From Niabella ginsenosidivorans (lineage in GTDB: Bacteria; Bacteroidota; Bacteroidia; Chitinophagales; Chitinophagaceae), in NCBI RefSeq assembly GCF_001654455.1, contig NZ_CP015772.1, positions 1,612,001 to 1,676,000 on the forward strand: a DNA stretch of 64,000 bases, read 5' to 3'. Positions 46,019 to 54,547 of this stretch are shown in pieces; positions within the stretch are counted from its first letter, which is position 1, and every line of letters begins with the position of its first letter. The position numbers and the translations under genes were made by a program. The notes beneath the pieces were generated by a model, which ran no database searches, was not told the DNA's origin, and saw only the letters and a list, made by a program, of their open reading frames with translations.

Positions 46019-47842
46019 TTATTGTTTATACAACTGCTGGTGGATCTCATGCAGAACTTTTGGATCAATCTTATATACCTTCCGGTCATAGGTCATTAAC
46101 CCGTTTGTTTCTACCTCCACATCCGTTGTTTGGGTATAAACGGCAGCGGATAAGCCAAGGGGGATGAGCCGGGCAAGGTGGCTCACCAGTTCTGAATAGC
46201 GGTTCTTTAGCTCATCCTGGTTTTTAAAGGTTTGATAGCCCCAGTTATTTTTAGCCTGCCAGGTATGACCTTCCAGGGGCAATCCCAGCCCGCCAAATTC
46301 TCCCAGTACCAGTATGCGTTCGCTGCCAAAGATGCGCGGATCAGGCATTGCAGGATCAGGATAATGATGCAGATCCATAATGTGCCCAACCGGAAAGAAG
46401 TTGCCGCCGCTTGCGCTGTTCACTAATCTGGAAGGATCGTATTGCATTGTCCACTCTGTAATTTCCTTTGTTTTAAACTGCCCCCAGGCTTCATTAAAAG
46501 GTACCCAAACCACAATGCAGGGAAAGTTGTACAGGTTGTCCATTATTTCTTTCCATTCCGTTCTGTAAACGGCTTCAGATTCAGCACTTCTGTCTTTATC
46601 CGTGTTGCCCCCGGAAATCTGTCCGGGACGGGAATCCCATACGTTACCTCCAAGATCGCCGCTGGGCATATCCTGCCATACCAGCATGCCCAGCTGGTCA
46701 CAATGATAATACCACCTTGCAGGTTCTGCTTTCACATGTTTGCGGATCATATTAAAGCCCATATCCTTTGTAGTCTGTATGTCAAAACGCAGCGCTTCAT
46801 CAGTAGGGGCTGTATACAACCCATCGGGCCACCAGCCCTGGTCCAGCGGGCCGTATTGAAAAACAAACCGGTTATTCAGCAACATTTTCTGAATGCCGTT
46901 TTCCTTTTGCATGGAAATCTTCCGCATGGCAAAATAAGAGGTCGCAGCATCGATTGGTTTCCCTTTCCGCAATAATTCTACTTTCAGGTTATACAGGAAC
47001 GGGCTGCCGGGCGTCCACAGCTTCATATTCTCAACAGGTAAAACGGCTTCGGTACCGGGCGCTACCTGTTGTTCGCTCATTTTAACAGATCCGTCCAAAG
47101 CGGTAACTCTTACCAGATCGCCAGGGCGCGCACTGTTTACGGTAGTGGTAACTTTTATTACTTTCTGATCAATATCGGGTGTGTTCTTTGTGGAGGCGAT
47201 GTAAGTATCCGGAACAGCTTCGATCCATACTGTTTGCCAGATACCGGTTACAGGAGTATACCAGATGCCATTGGGTTTTTTCACCTGCTTGCCTCTTGGC
47301 TGCGGGCCATCGTCTGACGGGTCCCATACGCGTACAGCAATTTCCTGTGTTTTCCCTTTCTTCAGGAAAGGGGTAATGTCAAAGGTGAATGCACTGTAAC
47401 CTCCTTTATGCTCGCCGGCTTTCCGGCCGTTTATAAAAACGCTGCATTGCCAGTCCACGGCTCCAAAATGTAACAGTACGGTTCCCTTTGACAGGCTGGC
47501 AGGTAACTGAATCGTTCTGTGATACCATAATGACCGGTCTTTGCCAACGGTTTTTTGTACGCCTGAAAGAGCCGATTCAACAGGGAAAGGCACCAGGATC
47601 TTTCCTTCAAACCCAACGGGTGCGGTTTCTGCTGAAGCCGGCTGAATACTGTAATCCCATTGCCCGTTTAAGCTCATCCAGTTACCGCGTACTAACTGGG
47701 GTCTTGGATATTCCGGCAGCACATTACCGGGTTGAACATCACTGGCCCATTTTGTCTGAATAATCGGCTTTACCGGATCGCCCTGGCCGGATACGCTTAA
47801 AAATAGGGATAGTAGAACTGGCAAACACACAAATCGTAGCAT
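46019..47842 (-). CDS. GH2 family exported glycosidase
   Basis: 607 residues with a signal peptide (MLRFVCLPVLLSLFLSVSGQ). The GH2 order is complete: sugar-binding jelly-roll (WMSLNGQWDYSIQPAS, WYHRTIQLPASLSKGTVLLH, VFINGRKAGEHKGGYSAFTF), immunoglobulin-like domain, and TIM barrel with acid/base Glu451 (VPFNEAWGQ) and nucleophile Glu515 (VLGEFGGLG). It is a short GH2 form lacking the extra C-terminal domains of LacZ. Activity could be beta-galactosidase, beta-glucuronidase or alpha-L-arabinopyranosidase type. It faces the rest of the locus, but a TGAGACA direct repeat lies 58 bp upstream of its start, so it is probably a co-regulated locus member. Confidence 0.92.
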   Translation of the reverse strand: MLRFVCLPVLLSLFLSVSGQGDPVKPIIQTKWASDVQPGNVLPEYPRPQLVRGNWMSLNGQWDYSIQPASAETAPVGFEGKILVPFPVESALSGVQKTVGKDRSLWYHRTIQLPASLSKGTVLLHFGAVDWQCSVFINGRKAGEHKGGYSAFTFDITPFLKKGKTQEIAVRVWDPSDDGPQPRGKQVKKPNGIWYTPVTGIWQTVWIEAVPDTYIASTKNTPDIDQKVIKVTTTVNSARPGDLVRVTALDGSVKMSEQQVAPGTEAVLPVENMKLWTPGSPFLYNLKVELLRKGKPIDAATSYFAMRKISMQKENGIQKMLLNNRFVFQYGPLDQGWWPDGLYTAPTDEALRFDIQTTKDMGFNMIRKHVKAEPARWYYHCDQLGMLVWQDMPSGDLGGNVWDSRPGQISGGNTDKDRSAESEAVYRTEWKEIMDNLYNFPCIVVWVPFNEAWGQFKTKEITEWTMQYDPSRLVNSASGGNFFPVGHIMDLHHYPDPAMPDPRIFGSERILVLGEFGGLGLPLEGHTWQAKNNWGYQTFKNQDELKNRYSELVSHLARLIPLGLSAAVYTQTTDVEVETNGLMTYDRKVYKIDPKVLHEIHQQLYKQ

Positions 47843-47899
47843 AAGAAACTATTTTTAGCCGTAAAAATAGCTAATCCACATCAGCTTTTGTTTTTCTGC

Positions 47900-47927
47900 T
47901 GTCTCAATTACTCTTCAATTTGTCTCA
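47900..47927 (-). promoter_or_regulatory. TGAGACA direct-repeat operator, site 3
   Basis: On the minus strand TGAGACA begins at 47927 and again at 47906, a 21-bp step, with AATTGAAGAGTAAT between. This is the third occurrence of the arrangement, here oriented toward the GH2 gene. Confidence 0.7.
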
Positions 47928-48053
47928 TAGAGCCGGCTTATTCAAAGAGTTATAAAAAGAGGAGGTAAAAAAAATTATTTATCTGAATTGGATACAGCAT
48001 CAACGGCTCATTCCTGCTTAAGAATGCTGTCAGCAATCAGGGTAGAAACTGAT

Positions 48054-48626
48054 CTAAAATGCAATGCCCCGGGGAAACAACTGCTGCTCGCGGGTAAGCA
48101 TATGCTCGGGTTTCAGTGTTTCAAAAAGATAGAGCTCCTCTGTGGCATCGGGCAGGCGGATCGTGCCTGTCATTTTTAATCCCAGCCTGTAAAGCAGCTT
48201 TTGGGATGCAAGATTGCCGGGGCTGGTGATGCCCCAGATCTTTTCCAGTCCAAACAGGTCAAACCCCGCTTCAATTAATCTATGAGCGGCTTCAAAGGCA
48301 TAGCCCATTTTTTCAAACCTGGGCAACAATGCAAAGCCAATATCCGGTGCAGGATGGCCCTCGCGATGATACAACCCCACGGTTCCTATTTTTTTATGAT
48401 CGGCTTTCCGGATAATAGTAAAGTTCCCAAAGCCCAGGCGTTCCTGTTGTGGCTTGATGCGCTGCAAAATATATTTTCTGGCTTTTTCAAAAGAAGTGAT
48501 GTCTCTGTTGCCGATATATTTTAACCATTTGGGGGCATTCATCAGGTAAAAGATGAATGCTGCGTCATTTTCATCAGTGGGTTTAAGGAACACTCTTTCT
48601 GTTTCAAGCGATATGATGGCACCCAT
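48054..48626 (-). CDS. GNAT family N-acetyltransferase
   Basis: 190 residues of RimJ/RimL-type GNAT. An N-terminal strand LETERVFLKPTDENDAAFIF is followed by IGTVGLYHREGHPAPDIGFA, then the acetyl-CoA-binding loop region LPRFEKMGYAFEAAHRLIEA, where R-x-x-G-x-A has a Glu/Lys variant. The family ending reads ITSPGNLASQKLLYRLGLKM and TGTIRL. Such enzymes acetylate a protein N-terminus or small amine using acetyl-CoA; the target is not predictable. Transcribed singly. Confidence 0.88.
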   Translation of the reverse strand: MGAIISLETERVFLKPTDENDAAFIFYLMNAPKWLKYIGNRDITSFEKARKYILQRIKPQQERLGFGNFTIIRKADHKKIGTVGLYHREGHPAPDIGFALLPRFEKMGYAFEAAHRLIEAGFDLFGLEKIWGITSPGNLASQKLLYRLGLKMTGTIRLPDATEELYLFETLKPEHMLTREQQLFPRGIAF

Positions 48627-48771
48627 GCAGTTATCCTTTAATTGCTGATCAAAGGTACCAAAAGCAGTTCAGAAAATAAAATCGGTGCCGCTCTTAGGCA
48701 CTTGTAGTGCCAAAGCTATATCCTGCAGTCTAAGTCTACAATATAAAAGGGGCAACCAAAAAGCCCTTTTT

Positions 48772-48850
48772 GTCATGCTGAATTTATTTCAGCATCTAAA
48801 ATAGTGATTGCTTGTGATAGATTCTGAAACAAGTTCAGAACGGCAGTCTG
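48772..48850. repeat. Interspersed GTCATGC repeat, copy 1
   Basis: Shares gtcatgctg...tcagcatctaaaa and atagattctgaaacaagttc with a direct copy at 52473-52552. Each contains two small inverted repeats. It is intergenic, between the GNAT and exopolyphosphatase genes. Confidence 0.6.
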
Positions 48851-48883
48851 CTTATAAACAGAGTTTTTGGTCAGCCCCAGCGC

Positions 48884-49765
48884 TTATTCTTTTATGGAAT
48901 CATACAAACTGTGAATGAGCCCGTCTGCCAGCCCTATTTTGGGCACCAGTATCTCCTGTACGCCTGCCCATTTTAAAACGTTAATATAGATCAGCAGGGC
49001 CGGAACAATAACATCTGCGCGGTCTTCACGCAGCTTAAAGTTACTGATGCGCTCATTGAGGCTCATGCTGCTGAATGCTTTATAATAATCGCGCAGGAGT
49101 TCCAATGAAAGCGGACGGCCTTCTTTGCGTTTGGATAATGAAAAGATCTTGTTGATATTGCCGCCGGATCCGATGCCGGTTATCTTTTTTATTTCTTTTA
49201 CCTGGCTGCGGATATAGCTTTTCATTGCTTCCCATTGCTGCTCTGTTACCTGTTGTTTTAACAGCCGGATGGTGCCGATATCAAAAGAGCGCTTAAAGCT
49301 CATGACCCCGTTGGTAAAGCAGGTAAGTTCTGTACTGCCACCGCCCACATCTATGTATAAATAAGATTCATTTTTTGTTAATGTATCTGCAACATGACTC
49401 TCATAGATCAGCGCGGCCTCATGGTCGCCCGAAATGATCTCGATCTCCAGGCCGGTTTCCTGTTTTATCTGCCGAATGATCTGCTGCCCGTTTTTTGCAT
49501 CGCGCATGGCAGAAGTGGCGCAGGCTTTCACATGCTGCACCTCATAAGCATCCAGCAGGTTGCGGTAGGCTTTCATGGTGCTGAGGATGTGGCCTGTTTT
49601 TTTCTTTGAAATCTCACCGTTTTCAAAAACATCAAAGCCCAGGCGCAGGGGCACCCGTACCAGGTTGGACTTAATAAATTCCGGTTTGTTCTTTTTTAAA
49701 AGCCGCACGTCTGCAATGAGTAAACGGGCGGCATTGCTGCCGATATCAATTGCCGCTAATTTCAA
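48884..49765 (-). CDS. ppx: Exopolyphosphatase / Ppx-GppA family phosphatase
   Basis: 293 residues from TTG at 49765. The sugar-kinase-like fold is marked by LAAIDIGSNAARLLIADV (phosphate-1 loop), SYLYIDVGGGSTELTCF (phosphate-2) and ITGIGSGGNINKIFSLSK. Members hydrolyse terminal phosphate of polyphosphate or the pentaphosphate of pppGpp; this short form without the C-terminal HD domain is typical of Bacteroidota. The frame is open upstream to 49843, but that part overlaps the ppk gene and no ATG lies near the motif. A TTG one base after the ppk stop (TAAATTG) is the best start and implies coupled translation with ppk. Confidence 0.9.
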   Translation of the reverse strand: MKLAAIDIGSNAARLLIADVRLLKKNKPEFIKSNLVRVPLRLGFDVFENGEISKKKTGHILSTMKAYRNLLDAYEVQHVKACATSAMRDAKNGQQIIRQIKQETGLEIEIISGDHEAALIYESHVADTLTKNESYLYIDVGGGSTELTCFTNGVMSFKRSFDIGTIRLLKQQVTEQQWEAMKSYIRSQVKEIKKITGIGSGGNINKIFSLSKRKEGRPLSLELLRDYYKAFSSMSLNERISNFKLREDRADVIVPALLIYINVLKWAGVQEILVPKIGLADGLIHSLYDSIKE

Positions 49766-49766
49766 T

Positions 49767-51821
49767 TTATGAATATTTTTTGTTGAACAAATAATTATAA
49801 ATGGCTTCCTGTGATCGTAGTTTTCTGGAAGCCGATTGCACATATTTATTCTTTAGCTCATTATCCAGCACCCGTGCTTTTACATTATCACTTAGCTGAA
49901 TGTTCAGGATGTCGATGAGCTCATTCTTTAATACCGGATCGGTAACCGGGCAGGTAGCTTCTACCCGGTGCTCCAGGTTCCGGATCATCCAGTCTGCTGA
50001 TGAGATAAATACCTTGGGCTTGCCGTTATTATGAAATACAAAGACCCTTGCATGCTCCAGGTATTCATCCACAATGCTGATGGCAGTTACTTTATGTTTG
50101 AATTTTTTATTCTGGGAAAGCATGCAGAAGATGCCACGTACAATCAGTTTGACCACCACACCGGCTCTTGCGGCTTCATACAGCTTCTGGATCATTTCAA
50201 GGTCTGAAAGCGAGTTCATTTTAATGATCATCTCTGCTTTTTTCTTCTTCCGGGCAGCAGCAATTTCCTGGTCGATCAGCTTCACCAGAAAGGTCCTTAT
50301 ATAGGAAGGGCTTGGAATAACGGTAGTACATTTCGCAAGGACCGGCTCGTTGAGCTTTGGCTTTTCCAGGTAAGAGAAAAAGCGGTTAATGTCCGCCATG
50401 ATCTTTTTATTGGATGTCAGCAAGCAATGATCTGCATATACCTTAGCCGTTTTTTCGTTAAGATTGCCGGTGCTTACAAAACCATAATGGGTTGTCCGGT
50501 TGCCTTTTTTCTTTTTGATGATGCACAATTTACCATGCACTTTCATATTGGGGAAGCCCGTAAGCACGGTGGCCCCTACGTCTTCCAGACGCTGTTTCCA
50601 CTCCATATTGGCTTCTTCATCAAAACGAGCCCTCAGTTCCAGCATAACAATAACCTCTTTTCCATTGCGAACAGCATTGATCAGCGCATTGATGATCTTT
50701 GATTGCGCTGCCAGCCGGTAGCAGGTGATCTTTATTGAATGTACTTCGGGATCGAAAGCTGCTTCACGGATCAGGTCAATGATCGGCGTAAAATTATGAT
50801 AGGGAAAGCTCAGTAAAACATCCCGGTGCGTGATAACATCTGAAATGCGCTGCTCCAGCAGTAAAGGATGGTCAAAAGGCTCTTTGCGCCGGCTTACATT
50901 TTTAAAGACCTTTGCAGGAAAATCAATAAAATGCCGGAAGTTATGAATAGCGCCGGCCGGACTAATGGCATCCTGTTTTCCAAACCCCATGCGGGTAATT
51001 AAATAATGCAGCAGTTCCGGATCCATTTTTTCATCGTAGGTAAAACGAACAGGTGTTCCCTTTTTCCGGTTCTTCAGCCCCGTTTCCAGCTTCTGGATCA
51101 GCGTGGTATTATCAGCGGTATCAATATCCAGTTCCGCATCCCTGGTGAACTTGAAGATATTGGCATGGAATTCGTCGTACCCCAGGAATTTAAAAATATC
51201 CGGCAGGTTAAAGATGATGGCATCTTCCAGCAGCATAATGTCATGCTGCCCGCTTTTGGAAGGTAATTCAATAAACCGGCCAACAGCGGTTACCGGTACT
51301 TCGATGATCGCAAATTTTTTATCCTGGCGATTGTAACTTTTACGCATTACGACCCCCAGAAAGATGGATTTATCCCTCAGGTTGGGGAATTTCTTTATGT
51401 TCTCGATCATCAGGGGAATGATGTTGGGGCTTATTTCAGTTTCATAAAATTCCCTGATGAATTTTTTCTGAACAAGGGTCAGCTGCGTAGCATTTTTCAG
51501 GTAGATCTTATTGCGGTTCAGACTGCGCTGCACATTTTTCCATACGTGCTCAAATTCTTCCTGCTGGGTGTCCATAAGGCGGTGGATCTGCTCCAGGATC
51601 TTCTTTGGATTTTTTTCCGGGTGCATATTGAGCTTGGACTCAATGCGCAGCATTCTCTTCAGCGAAGCGATGCGCACCCGGAAAAATTCATCCCGGTTAT
51701 TGGAGAATATGCCCAGGAATTTTATACGTTCGTTTAACGGCACAGTAGGATCAGCAGCTTCCTGCAGCACCCGGCCATTAAATGCCAGCCAGCTGATGTC
51801 TCTGGGTATGACCTTTTGCAT
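49767..51821 (-). CDS. ppk1: Polyphosphate kinase 1
   Basis: 684 residues from ATG at 51821 (MQKVIPRDISWLAFNGRVLQ); a start seven codons upstream is open but unsupported. The N-domain (LNERIKFLGIFSNNRDEFFR), head domain and two phospholipase-D-like catalytic domains are all present: VMLELRARFDEEANMEWKQR, the catalytic His in MKVHGKLCIIKKKKG, STGNLNEKTAKVYADHCLLT, and a second site in HARVFVFHNNGKPKVFISSA. The enzyme polymerises the gamma-phosphate of ATP into polyphosphate. It is operonic with the exopolyphosphatase, giving synthesis and degradation in one transcript. Confidence 0.96.
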   Translation of the reverse strand: MQKVIPRDISWLAFNGRVLQEAADPTVPLNERIKFLGIFSNNRDEFFRVRIASLKRMLRIESKLNMHPEKNPKKILEQIHRLMDTQQEEFEHVWKNVQRSLNRNKIYLKNATQLTLVQKKFIREFYETEISPNIIPLMIENIKKFPNLRDKSIFLGVVMRKSYNRQDKKFAIIEVPVTAVGRFIELPSKSGQHDIMLLEDAIIFNLPDIFKFLGYDEFHANIFKFTRDAELDIDTADNTTLIQKLETGLKNRKKGTPVRFTYDEKMDPELLHYLITRMGFGKQDAISPAGAIHNFRHFIDFPAKVFKNVSRRKEPFDHPLLLEQRISDVITHRDVLLSFPYHNFTPIIDLIREAAFDPEVHSIKITCYRLAAQSKIINALINAVRNGKEVIVMLELRARFDEEANMEWKQRLEDVGATVLTGFPNMKVHGKLCIIKKKKGNRTTHYGFVSTGNLNEKTAKVYADHCLLTSNKKIMADINRFFSYLEKPKLNEPVLAKCTTVIPSPSYIRTFLVKLIDQEIAAARKKKKAEMIIKMNSLSDLEMIQKLYEAARAGVVVKLIVRGIFCMLSQNKKFKHKVTAISIVDEYLEHARVFVFHNNGKPKVFISSADWMIRNLEHRVEATCPVTDPVLKNELIDILNIQLSDNVKARVLDNELKNKYVQSASRKLRSQEAIYNYLFNKKYS

Positions 51822-52472
51822 AGTTGTTCTTCGTATATACACAATAATAACACTTTATCGGCAGAATTAATGGTTATTGTTGAGGTTTGAGCATTTGGAG
51901 ATTTATCTTTATATTAAATTTTTATCGGTACTGTTTATGATAGATTACCAGGTGCCTGCTATTGATCACAGGCTGTCTACGGTGTATTTGCGCAGCGCAG
52001 GCGCATCAATTTATTTTTTACTGAAATGGGCTATGAATAAAGTTAATTCACAATGCCACGAATACTCACCTTGTTAGCAGGGTTCGTGCAGTAATTGTGA
52101 TTCTTGTCTTTATTGAGTTGCGGAGTATTGATACAATACCAGACCAGCAACTCATCTATTTTCTTTTCAACCTTTTGTCAATCGCCACAAAAAGTTGCAA
52201 CCAGCCGGAGAGAGCTCATAAGCGCCAAAAACAATAATAATTATGCGCATAAAGGGCTTGTCATCCGCCTGCCGGCGGGCCTCCTTTTGGCCATCCGCGC
52301 ACATGAAGATTCCAAATGAAAAGCAACGCCGGTTGGCTGCAGTAGTCGCGATTGTATCCCGGAATTGAAAGACAAGAGAAAAGCAGCACATAATAATTAG
52401 CAAAAGATATGTATAAAGAGTAGCTGAACGGACGGGCAGGCACGAATACTGGCTGTATCAAAAGTCAATATC

Positions 52473-52552
52473 GTCATGCCGGACCTTGTCCGGTATCTAA
52501 AAATCACATATGATTATTAATAGATTCTGAAACAAGTTCAGAACGACATTCC
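52473..52552. repeat. Interspersed GTCATGC repeat, copy 2
   Basis: Direct-orientation partner of 48772-48850. It shares tagattctgaaacaagttc exactly and the flanking gtcatgc and tatctaaaa sequences. It is centred in a gene-free stretch. Confidence 0.6.
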
Positions 52553-52708
52553 GTTGTAAAAACGACTCTTGATACCGCTTCATTTGTATTCATTTTAAAA
52601 GAAAAAAACGTATTTATTGATTCGTGCATCTGTGGCATAATCGTTTACTGATTTATGCGTTCACCCTGTGCACTTGCGCTGATTCCGCGGACCATTATAA
52701 ATTGTAAT

Positions 52709-52717
52709 TAACTTTGC
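52709..52717 (+). promoter_or_regulatory. Bacteroidota -7 promoter box before TrmH-type gene
   Basis: taactttgc fits TAnnTTTGc, the usual -7 element of Bacteroidota housekeeping promoters, and lies 15 bp before the ATG at 52733. The -33 element is not obvious. Confidence 0.5.
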
Positions 52718-52732
52718 ATCTAAAAATCTTTC

Positions 52733-53314
52733 ATGACGAATGAACGGCGGCAGAAGTTGGAAACGGTGATCCGTCACCGTCAGCCAGGACTGGGAATTGT
52801 ACTGGAAAACGTGTTTGACCCGCATAACATTTCTGCGGTAATGCGCAGCTGTGATGCTGTTGGGATACAGGATGTTTATATTTTAAATACAAGAATCCCG
52901 AGGCATAAGAAATGGGGCGCTAAAAGCAGCTCCAGCGCAGCAAAGTGGTTATCTGTGCATCAGTTTGAAGATGCGGCTGCCTGTTTTGCTGTTTTGAAGA
53001 GCAGATACGATAAAATAATGACCACGCATTTGAGCAGCGATGCCGTTGGGTTATATGACCTGGATCTTACACAAAACATTGCCCTGGTCTTCGGGAACGA
53101 GCACGATGGTGTAAGTGAAGAGATACGGGCTCTGGCGGATGGAAATTTTATTATTCCGCAGGTAGGCATCATTCAGTCGCTGAACATCAGCGTGGCCTGC
53201 GCGGTAAGCATTTACGAAGCCTACAGGCAGCGCAGTATTGCCGGCCTGTATAAGGAGGAAGGAAACAGTGCTTACCATGAGCAGTTGCGGCAACAATGGG
53301 GGATAGAAATGTAA
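52733..53314 (+). CDS. trmH: TrmH/SpoU-family RNA 2'-O-methyltransferase
   Basis: 193 residues. The SpoU signatures are intact: motif 1 LENVFDPHNISAVMRSCDAV (the Asn and Arg expected), motif 2 VFGNEHDGVSEEI and motif 3 IPQVGIIQSLNISVACAVSI. The protein forms a knotted SAM-binding fold. Length and the N-terminal RQKLETVIRHRQPGLGIVLE are close to tRNA guanosine-18 methyltransferase TrmH, so that is the likely target, but rRNA cannot be excluded. Cytoplasmic. The gap to the next gene is A/T-rich simple sequence. Confidence 0.9.
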   Translation: MTNERRQKLETVIRHRQPGLGIVLENVFDPHNISAVMRSCDAVGIQDVYILNTRIPRHKKWGAKSSSSAAKWLSVHQFEDAAACFAVLKSRYDKIMTTHLSSDAVGLYDLDLTQNIALVFGNEHDGVSEEIRALADGNFIIPQVGIIQSLNISVACAVSIYEAYRQRSIAGLYKEEGNSAYHEQLRQQWGIEM

Positions 53315-53526
53315 AATAATAAATAAGAAATGTAAAATGTAAAAGTAAAGAGAATTCCGGTAGATTCGTGAAGAGATCAGATAAAGGCAGATCCGGGGAA
53401 ATCATGAGCCATTGACCATGGACTATCGACCATAATAAATAGGGAATGTAAAATGTAAAAGAGGTGGAAAGGGATTTGTTATTTTACATTTAAAATTTTA
53501 AATTCATCATTCAAAATTTATAAAAT

Positions 53527-54018
53527 ATGCCATCATTTGATTTTGCGAGTAAGGTAGATGCGCAGGCATTGGATAATGCTGTGAATGTGGTAAGAAAAGA
53601 AATTACAAACCGCTTTGATTTTAAGGGATCGCATGTGGTTATTGACCTGGATAAAAAAGCCTATAAGATCAATGTGGAAACGGAGGACGATATGAAAATG
53701 AAGCAACTGCTGGATGTGCTGGTAAACCGTGCGCATAAGCAGGGAATTGCCCCGGAGGCATTTGACCTGGGAAAGGAGGGGAGCCAGGTGGGTAAAGCCT
53801 GGAAAAAAGAGATAGAGGTACGGAACGGGCTAAGGCAGGAAGATGCCAAAAAGATCGTAAAACTGATCAAGGATGCAGGGCTGAAGGTGCAGGCATCCAT
53901 TCATGACGATGTGGTACGCGTAACGGGGAAGAAGATCGACGACCTGCAAACAGTGATCCAGGCATCCAGAACCTGGGAACTGGGCCTGCCGCTGCAAGTG
54001 GAAAATATGCGGAGTTAA
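53527..54018 (+). CDS. yajQ: YajQ family (DUF520) nucleotide-binding protein
   Basis: 163 residues beginning MPSFDFASKVDAQALDNAVN, with ITNRFDFKGS and HKQGIAPEAFDLGKEGSQVG, the conserved DUF520 segments. It forms two ferredoxin-like domains. Homologues bind cyclic di-GMP and act with transcription regulators in some species, or bind nucleotides and RNA in others, so the role here is unclear. Length matches the family, and the start is 7 bp after a simple A/T stretch. Confidence 0.94.
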   Translation: MPSFDFASKVDAQALDNAVNVVRKEITNRFDFKGSHVVIDLDKKAYKINVETEDDMKMKQLLDVLVNRAHKQGIAPEAFDLGKEGSQVGKAWKKEIEVRNGLRQEDAKKIVKLIKDAGLKVQASIHDDVVRVTGKKIDDLQTVIQASRTWELGLPLQVENMRS

Positions 54019-54137
54019 GATAGAAAATGTCAGTGTTCAGACTATTACATCCTGCACCCGGAAAAAAAATCATCAACCATGGATTATCCGTTTCTGTCTT
54101 CAGAAATTTAATATTTCACATTCTATATTTAATATCC

Positions 54138-54146
54138 TACCTTTGC
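54138..54146 (+). promoter_or_regulatory. Bacteroidota -7 promoter box before L31 gene
   Basis: tacctttgc matches TAnnTTTGc and lies 61 bp before the L31 start codon, leaving a leader of usual size for a ribosomal protein gene. A -33 TTTG is not clear. Confidence 0.6.
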
Positions 54147-54207
54147 ACTTCAAAATTTATTAATAACAGTACGGCAAAATCCGTACAACCTTAAAAATCA
54201 TACAATT

Positions 54208-54456
54208 ATGAAACAAGGTCTCCATCCGGAAAGCTACCGTTTAGTAGTTTTCAAAGACATGAGCAACGGTGAAGCTTTTTTAAGCCGTTCTACCGCCAAT
54301 TCAAAAGAAACCATTAAATGGGAAGATGGTAATGAATATCCTGTTGTAAAACTGGAAATTTCCAGCACTTCTCACCCTTTCTTTACCGGTAAAAATATGC
54401 TGGTGGATACTGCCGGCCGTATTGATAAATTCAAAAAGAAATACGCAAAAAAATAA
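54208..54456 (+). CDS. rpmE2: 50S ribosomal protein L31 type B
   Basis: 82 residues, [20 protein letters not shown] through [20 protein letters not shown] and [11 protein letters not shown], the standard type B L31. The zinc-binding CxxC pairs of type A L31 are absent, so it is the zinc-independent form. It bridges the ribosomal subunits. It has its own promoter box at 54138 and terminator at 54481, so it is transcribed alone. Confidence 0.97.
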   Translation: MKQGLHPESYRLVVFKDMSNGEAFLSRSTANSKETIKWEDGNEYPVVKLEISSTSHPFFTGKNMLVDTAGRIDKFKKKYAKK

Positions 54457-54480
54457 TTACCCGCAGTGGGACTTTTTTAA

Positions 54481-54515
54481 CCCCGCCCTTAACAGGACGG
54501 GGTTTTGTTTTTAAA
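54481..54515 (+). terminator. Intrinsic terminator after L31
   Basis: ccccgccct and aggacgggg pair around a short loop (one mismatch) and are followed by ttttgttttt. It is 24 bp after the L31 stop codon. Confidence 0.85.
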
Positions 54516-54547
54516 GTGGTTTCTGATTATCTTAGGACCCTCAATTT

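Larger units (their letters stand above)
51822..52732. other. Long intergenic region with repeat and promoter
   Basis: 911 bp between divergent ppk and the TrmH-type gene. It holds a short G/C palindrome of the CCTGCCGG type (52266-52280), the second GTCATGC repeat (52473-52552) and, just before the methyltransferase, a TAACTTTGC promoter box (52709-52717). Short open frames at 51877-52077 and 52104-52319 have no protein-like features. Confidence 0.55.

Noticed and set aside
52104-52403. Open frames on both strands in the long gap upstream of the TrmH-type gene
   Set aside because: Contain a G/C palindrome and no conserved residues; no ribosomal or promoter signal fits.
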